NCBI GenBank assembly: GCA_947685225.1
Contig: CANTUV010000007.1
Coordinates: forward strand, 13,846,501-13,910,500
Source of the DNA: Garcia nutans
Lineage: Eukaryota > Streptophyta > Magnoliopsida > Malpighiales > Euphorbiaceae
DNA length: 64,000 bases
Direction: 5' to 3'
Shown here: piece after piece, positions 57,091 through 64,000 of the stretch
Layout of the letters: each line of letters starts with the position of its first letter
Position numbering within the stretch: position 1 is the first letter of the stretch
Notes under the pieces: model-generated
Seen by the model: only the letters and a program-made list of their open reading frames with translations
What the model was told of the DNA's origin: nothing
Databases searched by the model: none
Position numbers and translations under genes: made by a program

Positions 57091-57962
57091 ACAATTTCAA
57101 GAGCTTACTTTGGAATTTTTAACATCTCTTAAGGTTGAAAGAGATGAACAAAAGATTTGCTCTAGGTTGAATTTTAAATTGCTTGGGAAATCATTTGTAG
57201 TTAGTATTGAGCAATTGAATGTAATATTTGGTTTCCATCAACATGGTGAAAGGTCTGTACCTAAGGATTTTAAACAACAATTTGCTTGGGGAGCATTGGG
57301 CTTGGGAACTTATGTGGCCAAATCGGCCAAGGCAACTAAATTGAGTAATCCCGCTTTAAGGTATTTGCATCACTTTATGTCCTATGGGTTCTTTGCTCGG
57401 AAGGAAAGCCCAGGTGCAGTGGAACTTAGTGAGCTCTTTTTCTTAGATTGTGCATGTAATGCAATACCCATTAGTACCAGCTATTGGTTGGCCGATGTTT
57501 TTGATAATATGGAAAATAAAAAGAAGGGGGCTATTTGTATTGGAGGATTGGTTACCACATTGGCAACAGCCCTTCTTGATGATTTTGACCCGAGTACCTG
57601 TCGTATGACTAAAATTACGGGTAATGATTCATTGGATTTGGCCACACTTGAGAAGATGCATATGGTGGTGAACAGGGGAGGGGCCTATGTGATGGCTTCA
57701 GCTGAGCCAAAAGTACCGGGGGGGCAGACAAAAGAGAACACGAGTCCATGAGGAGTCTGACTTGGATTCTCTTGATTTGGATGAAGATGCTCTGGTCCCG
57801 GATAATCAGGAGATACTTAATAGGATAGAGGCACTGGAGAGCAAGGTCAATCTTAACCATGCTGCGGTCTTGCAATAGTTGGACCAAATCAATAGCAACC
57901 TTGCTAAGATTTTGAGTCTTCATCCCTCGGCTGCATCATCATCACATCCTCCTTCACCGTAG
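57050..57962 (+). pseudogene. ATHILA ORF-1-like protein downstream of pol
   Basis: LQFQELTLEFLTSLKV followed by LNFKLLGKSFVVSIEQLNVI and FGFHQHGE fits the ATHILA ORF-1 family pattern. The conserved stretch continues through RYLHHFMSYGFFARKE and GAICIGGLVTTLATALL. A run of G at about 57717-57724 shifts the frame. Beyond it lie an acidic segment and a coiled-coil-like segment (ILNRIEALESKVNLNHA), with one further stop, to TAG at 57960-57962. It sits where Athila carries its env-like ORF; no membrane segment is evident. The real start is uncertain because it overlaps the integrase end. Confidence 0.75.
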
Positions 57963-58223
57963 ATCACATTGGCTTTAATCTTTTGAGAGAATTCCTTACT
58001 TTCTTGTCTTTAGTTATAGCATATTTTCATTGTTATTTTTCGTTTTTGTTTTAAATATTAACATTTTGGATATTTTATTTTATATATTGTATTTTGTTTT
58101 TGAACAATTGCTGTTTGTGATGAAAAGGTAGAGTTTGCCTCACAAGGGAACGATGGAAAACAGGTTGTACCTTCACTCTTTTTCTTTATTATCCTTATTT
58201 CCATTGAGGACAATGTAATTTTT

Positions 58224-58235
58224 AAGTGTGGGGTA
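58224..58235 (+). other. Extra polypurine-like motif 1
   Basis: AAGTGTGGGGTA, preceded by TTGAGGACAATG. It matches the 3' polypurine site with its upstream AGGACAA box, about 1.3 kb early. Confidence 0.55.
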
Positions 58236-58796
58236 ATCTTTAAGCTTTCCTTTAATTCTTGTTTTGTTTGTCTTTGTGTGTTATATTGTGCGTTGTACAT
58301 GGCATAATTGTTGGAAGCTTATTGACTTTTCTGTGATTCTAGCATTATATTTGAGACTTTAGTATCAGCATAGAGATTAGCATTTGAATTCATTCAGGAT
58401 CAATTTTCACATTCTGCAATTCATGACATATAAATCTTTGAGAACCCACCCTTTGTGAGTTTTGAGCCTCATAGATTGAATATTATTGTCAATTGATTTT
58501 CTTTTCTTAAGTGTGCACCTTTATGATTTTGCATCTCTAGAGCTTGCTTTTGCATACTAATTGAACTCACATTATGATTTCATCTCAAGTTTTAAAATGA
58601 TGAAGGCAAATTAGGATTATCCCTTTAGCTTAAAAAGACCTCCCTTAATTATGAATTCCTTAGTGAGCCAAGTTGAGCCTTTGACTTTTTGTTGATTGAT
58701 CAACACAATTGACAACTCAACATTTTCCTATTATCATCATACGTGCATTAAGGAATGGAGTTTCTTATGATATGACAATAGGGTGGTTTAATTCAT

Positions 58797-58808
58797 AAGT
58801 GTGGGGTA
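58797..58808 (+). other. Extra polypurine-like motif 2
   Basis: AAGTGTGGGGTA again, without the upstream AGGACAA box. Confidence 0.5.
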
Positions 58809-59539
58809 AGCAATTAAAAAAAAATAGTACTGCTTTAGTAAGATTTGGGGCTGAAATGTATACTTTTCTCATTGTATTTGACTAAGAGTCGATTATTCTT
58901 TTCCTCTACATTTTAAGCTAGATGTTCCATGCAATTTTATATTTTGTATATATATATATATAATAATATAAAAGAAAATAAAAGAGAAGATATATATATA
59001 CAAAATTCATATATTTTCTAGCATTAGTCATCAAAGAGGAATGTCGACTCATGTACCTTTCTTTAAGTATGCAAGTATGTGAGATTATCAAGAGTTGGTG
59101 AATATGCCATTTGAGGGAGTTACAAGTTTCTTAGCAAGAGTATTGTCTAATTTAGATACTCCATTTCTTGATGTTCCAACTTAAATGTCCTTTCTCACAC
59201 CTTCACCTTAGCCCCATTACATCCAAATAAAAGACCTTCAGATTATTTCTTGAGAAAATCAATAAGAGAGATTGGATAATTAAGCAAGTTTATGGCAGTA
59301 TGCAGTCATGAGTGGTTTGAGTGAATTAACCTTTGAAATTGAGTGAAACACTTAGATGAGAGATGAGATTTGTTATGTCTGGATTAATGAATGAGTTAAG
59401 AAAATCTTGATTGAAGTAAATTGCAATTATTTATGGCTGAGTCTTAAAGGATTTCATCTTATATACTGGAATTATAGTTAAAGTTGTTTGAGTTTTTAAT
59501 TTATGCCATGTGAATTTGCTTGAGGACAAGCAAAGTTTT

Positions 59540-59551
59540 AAGTATGGGGTA
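59540..59551 (+). other. Athila polypurine tract
   Basis: AAGTATGGGGTA directly before the 3' LTR TGTTTTATT, preceded by GAGGACAAGCAAAG as in other Athila elements. Confidence 0.85.
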
Positions 59552-59853
59552 GTTGTTTTATTAGTTTTTGTCATAGAATTGTATCTTATTTATTATGATG
59601 ATTATTGTTTTCTTCAGGTATTTTGGTAGTTTTAATTTATTTCAATGTTTATGTCATTTTTGTTCTAGTTTTTAGTGTGGTGTTTATGTGTTGTCGGTTA
59701 ATGTTTATTTGATTCTTATTTAAAGTTTGTTTCAAGTGTTTGTTTTAGGTTAATATGAAAAATATTTCCTTGGAAGAAAGAATAGCATGAAGCAGTGTCT
59801 CACCTTAAGGGCAAAACCAAGGAACCAAGAGAGGAAGGAAAAATTGGCAGTAA

Positions 59854-60172
59854 GTGACACACTCAGGTGACACGGCCAAGCCACTGGTCGTGTCACATGA
59901 CACGGCCAGGAGCTTGGCCGTGTCCCACACTTAGCCAAGGAAGAAGACCAAAGAAAGAAGAGCAAAGAACGAAGAGATCAGTAGGTGATACACTCAGGTG
60001 ACACGGCCAAGCCACTGGCTGTGTCACTTGACACGGCCAGGAGCTTAGCCGTGTCACACTCCATTCCAAAGAAGAAAAGATAAAGGATTACACAGAAGCG
60101 GACACATCCAAGTGACACGGCCAAGCCAGTGGCCGTGTCACATGACATGGCCAGCAGCTTGGCCGTGTCACT
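59854..60172. repeat. Palindromic ACACGGCC/GGCCGTGT blocks, Athila 3' LTR
   Basis: Three complete double-hairpin blocks at about 59868-59930, 59997-60060 and 60112-60172, ending about 50 bp before the TATA box. Confidence 0.9.
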
Positions 60173-60222
60173 CCCTGGACTAAAGGAAGAAAGAAAACGC
60201 GGATTTTTGGAGCGAGGTTTCG

Positions 60223-60230
60223 TATAAATA
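60223..60230 (+). promoter_or_regulatory. Athila 3' LTR TATA box
   Basis: TATAAATA, the copy of 48715-48722. Confidence 0.75.
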
Positions 60231-61194
60231 AGAGGATTCGGGTTTTTGATAAGGTTTTACAAAATTTATCAGCCGTCAAACAAAACCTTTGAGCTTCCAT
60301 TTGTTTTATTGGAGAATTTTGATTATACTTTGATGCAAACAGTCTAGATTAAATTTGTTTTAGCAACTGCAATATTCTTCTAGCAAAGATCTGATCAAGA
60401 GATTCTTCAGAAGCTAAAGAAAGTTTGTAATTTGATTTTGTTCTCAAACTTTATCTCTTAAGTTTCATTGGAATTATATTCATGAATTCTATTATGTCTA
60501 AATTGATTTTTTTGAATTTTAATGGGACAAATCTGTTTGATAGCATCATTATGAACTAATTTGATCTAGTCTAGGGTTTGTATGGATCTACTATGATTGT
60601 TTGAATTGGTTATTGCTCTTAACTGAATTATTTCTTTAGCCTTAATTGAATGGATTACTTTTAATATATAATTGATTGGCCACCAATTATGTGTTTTAGG
60701 TATTAGATGAAGGATTGAGAAATGAAGTCTAATGCTGGAACAATTCAATTAGGGACTTAGGTGAATTAGAAATATAACCTAAGAAAAGGATCATTTTAAT
60801 TGTAACAAGATTATTTGAAAGAGGTTTGAATGCGAGAGCTTATTTCCTTGATTCGATTAATTAAGTTGCTTGAAATCTGATCTTTGAAATTAAATTGGTT
60901 GAGAGGAATAACCATTCATACATATAAGTTAGTAGAGAAGTGCAATCCCTAGACCTTTCTTTTAAGTGAATCAATATATCAGCTTAGTTTACTTTTATTG
61001 TTTTAAACTCCATTCGATCTGTCTTCATTAGTTGTTAGCAATTTAAATTTATTGATAATTTGTTATTTGCAATCTGATAATCAATTAGCTTATCTAGCTT
61101 CCTTGTGAGACGACCTTGAGGTGTTCACCAAGATACTACAGTAGCCTCGTATACTTGCGAGTGTAGTTCTAGTAGTGTTAATTAGAGCGCAACA

Positions 61195-62475
61195 CTCTAT
61201 TGAACCTAAACAAAGGATTGTCCTTTATGCTTGGCTTATCAAGTCAAATAACTTTCCACTATCAATTAAATTTTGAATTGCATGCCTCATTTGCATATAT
61301 TTTTCTATCTCATACCCTTGCATTTGATGGAACTGACAGAAAGCCTTTGCATCAAAATTGGGTAGTAGAGGATTTGGCAATGGTCGAGGAGTCAAGGGTT
61401 GTAACAGTCCCTTCTTTTGTAGCTTATTGAGAACCCAAGACATTGCCTCCTACCTCCTTGACCAGTTGCATTAACATTGATTTCCTTTTGTGTGCTTTGA
61501 TTGTCGGACTGGTAGTTCCCTTTCTCATTTCTTTTTGCAGAAAAATAGTTTTTCTCTCTTTCCCATTCTTCTATTTGCAAGCCAACTTGAAGGAGATCCT
61601 TAAAATCTCTAATAAAGGTATGGGACATCCTTTCATGAAGATTAGGTAGCACCCCTCTCACAATCATTCTAATATGATCTGATTCATCAGGCTTCTTCTT
61701 AAGCAGTGCAGCCTTATTCCTCCATCTCTTCACATAATCAATAAAATTTTCATTCTGCTTTTGCCTTATTGATTCTACCTCCATAAGAGTCACTTTCAAT
61801 TTAGCATTGTACCCATACTGCTGGATGAAGGCTTTATACAATATATTCCAATCTTTTTGGGTATTTTTCTCTAAGGTGTTGAACCAATTCTACACAATAG
61901 TATCTAACGAGAGCATAAAGTACACTAGAATTTGAGCCTTAGTAGCTCGAGCAGATTGCATACCAGTGATGTACTGCTTAACATATAAATGAGGATTTTC
62001 TATACCATTGTACTTAGAGAAAGAAGGCATTTTGAACTTGTACGAGACCTCTTCATCTTGTTAAAATAGCTTGTTTACCCTCGACATTTCTTCAGTTTTC
62101 AGCTTCTTTTCAATCTTCATTTCTAGATCAGTGATCATCTTCTCCACATCTGAAGTTCCATTCTTTTCCACAGCTGATCTTTCCACAATTTTCATATCTT
62201 TCTTCTTATCTTGAGGATCTTGAAAATATTGAGCCCAATCATCATCATCATCATCAACAACTACATTGTCATCATCAAAGGCTACCTCACCAGCCTTAGC
62301 CTTTCCTTTGTCCTTCTACTTCTTAGTGCTGGCAGATGCCTCAGTAGTGTTCCCCAAAAGTATAGCTAGTTGGCACTTCATAGTCTCAGCCAGGGCCTCC
62401 TTCAGTTCTTCCATCTTGAAATTGAGGACGTCATCCATCATCCTTTGAATATGTTCAGGTTCCATTGCTTTTAGT
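61195..62475 (-). pseudogene. Tat2 gag pseudogene, main part
   Basis: Read on the minus strand from a likely start MEPEHIQRMMDDVLNFKM near 62465. A poly-Asp stretch (about 62235-62270) follows, then YNGIENPHLYVKQYITGM and KDWNILYKAFIQQYGYNAKL. The segment FIDYVKRWRNKAALLKKKPDE parallels FSSFLTRWRAKAAQMINRP of Tat1 gag. Near the break are FCQFHQMQGYEIEK and LIDSGKLFDL. Stops lie near 62315, 62060 and 61890 and at 61225-61227. The Athila insertion cuts it at 61195, and a fragment lies at 47931-48030. It is a capsid gene, now dead. Confidence 0.85.
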
Positions 62476-63620
62476 GAGAAACTAACTGAGTCGCTACTGG
62501 ATTCTACATCACTAGCATAGGTTGGATTATCGTACGCTCTTGAACTACTGTACTCTAGGTCTGTGAGCCAGAAAGGATCAATGCCATATAATGCAATACG
62601 TGTATGCATAAGTAACGAATAAACAAAGATAATTAGGATGTTTCTTCCAACCTTATAACTTCCACACACGAATGATGAGTCTCTTTTCCTTGATATATGG
62701 TCAACAAAATACCAATATGGGATATCTTATTTTTGAAAAATTCTCTCATACGGTTTTAACCAATAGTTGTATTTTTAAACTTAGAAGTCAATCCATGATA
62801 ATTCCCATTAATTAAGCCTTAATCCATTGGATTAACTAAAAATGGCTTTTATGCTATTTTATGGATTAAAACTAAATTAAAGGGTTTATCATAAATAGAT
62901 TTCCAATTTTAAAAAACAACTAATGATTCATGCCACAAACATGCCCATAATTAATAATTCTTGGTATAAATTAGGCCCACAATTGATTTTTGATATTCCA
63001 TAATTGACCTAAATAGTTATAAGCTCTTTTAAGAAGAAGTTGTAATTTTAGATGAAGTGAAAAAGTAATTTTGTTTCTAAGCCCATTGTAAAACATTTGT
63101 TTAAAAATAAAATTCGGGCTTTGTATTTGGAACATGAGGTAGAAAAGAATTTTTGATCTATTTTTTTATGTCCAAATACCATCTTAAAAGTTTTTTGAAA
63201 AATTTGTTTTGATCTTTTTCTAATATAATTTGAGCTTACAATATGATTAGGTCATATTAGAAAAAGAATAAACCAAATAATCCATGGTTCAAACTAAGAT
63301 AAATTAATCATAGCCAAACAACAAGTATTTGGATACAAACCTAAGGAAAGTAACTAGGCTAATTACATGAGCTTTAGTTTTTAGGTTGAAAGCTTAGGTT
63401 CCCATAACAAGTATATACTAAAAGGTACAAGGCTATGAGTGGTTATGTCATGCTCAATCTCCATACCTTGAGTGAAAGTATAGTATCCCTCACATAACAT
63501 AATATGAGTTACAAGGGCGTCCTAACTCACGCACACAATGCAATCTAAATGATGCAATGGACAATATCATAATGAGAAATAATAAAATAATATAAAGACC
63601 AACAGAATCAACTTCTCTTA
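62476..63620 (-). other. Tat2 leader region
   Basis: Non-coding sequence between the gag start and the primer site. Nothing further is recognised in it. Confidence 0.6.
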
Positions 63621-63638
63621 ACCCCAGTGGAGTTGCCA
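63621..63638 (-). other. Tat2 primer binding site
   Basis: On the minus strand TGGCAACTCCACTGGGGT, two changes from the Tat1 site TGGCGACTCCACTGGGGA, next to the LTR end at 63640. Confidence 0.8.
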
Positions 63639-63639
63639 C

Positions 63640-64000
63640 TATGAGTGGAGATTTTCACCTCCACTACCATGTGGAATGGCTCTTGCGACTTCGACACTGT
63701 TAGGCTTAGGGTATCAGAAAACATGGGCCTAAATCCAGAGAAAAAGAAGTCGCCACCCGGATGGATCGGGAAAAGAAAAATGTGGATGACTCTAATCCTA
63801 AGGAATTCCCAACTCCCTAATGGGTTTGAAAAGTTGGATATGTATGGGGTAGGTGAGAATGACCTAGCATCCTCATAACGCCTAGTTCATTGAAACCGGC
63901 ATCCTTTTCAGGTCTAAATATTATTAAATTCTTAAATATTATAATATCATCCATAATACATGAAATTATTAAAAGAAATAAACATCCATCACTTTATTAC
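63640..64000 (-). mobile_element. Tat2 5' LTR, partial
   Basis: Begins (plus strand) TATGAGTGGAG and aligns with 26448 onward, with closest similarity in the last 100 bases. It continues beyond the window; about 2.7 kb more is expected. Confidence 0.85.

Larger units (their letters stand above)
57963..59553 (+). other. Athila 3' untranslated region
   Basis: About 1.6 kb without coding motifs. It includes polypurine-like AAGTGTGGGGTA at 58224-58235 and 58797-58808 before the true one at 59540-59551, and a (TA)n tract near 58948-58962. Confidence 0.75.
48031..61194 (+). mobile_element. Athila element (13.2 kb) with nested solo LTR
   Basis: The LTRs at 48031-49686 and 59554-61194 are flanked by the perfect 5-bp target duplication CTCTA (48026-48030, 61195-61199). 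Internal order is primer site, gag, protease, RT, RNase H, integrase, an ATHILA ORF-1-like protein, and a long 3' region with a polypurine tract. It is inserted in Tat2 gag. Its own gag is broken by an inverted solo LTR of a related family (50559-52541). The Athila lineage is shown by the Asp-type primer site, the extra ORF and the AGGACAAGCAAAG-TTTAAGTATGGGG 3' end. Confidence 0.95.
59554..61194 (+). mobile_element. Athila 3' LTR (1641 bp)
   Basis: It starts TGTTTTATTAG and ends GAGCGCAACA, followed by the target duplication CTCTA. It is highly similar to 48031-49686 apart from the 40-bp and 25-bp length differences. TATA is at 60223-60230. Confidence 0.95.
26448..64000 (-). mobile_element. 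Tat2: minus-strand Tat-lineage element, nested host
   Basis: The 3' LTR is at left (26448-28622 plus 43026-43979), followed by a purine tract and an antisense PMD pseudogene. The gag pseudogene is split into 47931-48030 and about 61195-62460. The primer site is at 63621-63638, and the 5' LTR starts at 63640 and leaves the window. The two LTR termini are clearly homologous, including near-identical sequence at 63905-64000 and 26680-26770. No protease, RT, RNase H or integrase of its own is visible. It is probably one element because LTR, gag and PMD all have the expected order and orientation; two separate members of the family cannot be excluded. Confidence 0.75.

Overview
This window is plant nuclear DNA, and it is almost entirely LTR retrotransposon. 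The lineages seen are plant ones: Tekay/Del chromoviruses (Ty3/gypsy with a chromodomain and an initiator-Met-type primer site), Athila, and Tat/Ogre (dual RNase H, antisense extra genes). Two gene families inside the Tat elements, the plant mobile domain (PMD) and a DUF7745-like family, are also plant-specific. I see no ordinary host gene, no tRNA or rRNA gene and no CRISPR. The species cannot be named from the sequence; a heterochromatic region of a seed plant fits best.

Layout. 1-2602 is a Tekay-type LTR cut by the window start; it abuts, exactly at its terminal CA, a decayed Tekay pol (2603-5382) with its 3' LTR (5429-7942). 7943-9691 is AT-rich DNA with tandem duplications. 9692-19298 is a complete Tekay-like element with no coding capacity, flanked by the 5-bp target duplication TAAAA. 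19299-20966 holds the split half of an older duplication, a CACTA-like terminus and a 131-137-bp minisatellite. 20967-26447 is a Tekay element (5' LTR, primer site, decayed gag-pol) interrupted in RNase H by a minus-strand Tat element, here called Tat2, which runs from 26448 past the right edge.

Tat2 is the host of further insertions. Its 3' LTR (26448-28622 plus 43026-43979) was split by a second minus-strand Tat element, Tat1 (28623-43025, target duplication GGACC). Its gag (47931-48030 plus about 61195-62460) was split by a plus-strand Athila element (48031-61194, target duplication CTCTA). That Athila was itself hit by an inverted Athila solo LTR (50559-52541). The order was Tekay, then Tat2, then Tat1 and Athila, then the solo LTR.

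Tat1 is the best preserved. One minus-strand frame (40863 to 34531) encodes gag, protease, RT, two RNase H domains and integrase with only three nonsense codons. On the opposite strand, between integrase and the 3' LTR, lie two apparently intact intron-bearing genes: a PMD gene (29999-32248, 5 exons, 578 aa) and a DUF7745-like gene (32696-34029, 2 exons, 415 aa). Each has a TATA box about 82-85 bp before its ATG. A decayed PMD gene sits in the same antisense place in Tat2 (44413-46476).

The strongest theme beyond annotation is that LTR promoters here repeatedly carry palindromic minisatellites just upstream of TATA, with a different sequence in each lineage: ACACGGCC/GGCCGTGT in Athila, GCGGCC/GGCCGC in Tat1, and CAAATCGATATGAG with its complement in Tat2. 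The Tat1 type also sits before the antisense DUF7745-like gene. Tekay LTRs instead carry a covarying hairpin, a possible internal intron, and a slot whose tandem-repeat content differs in every family.
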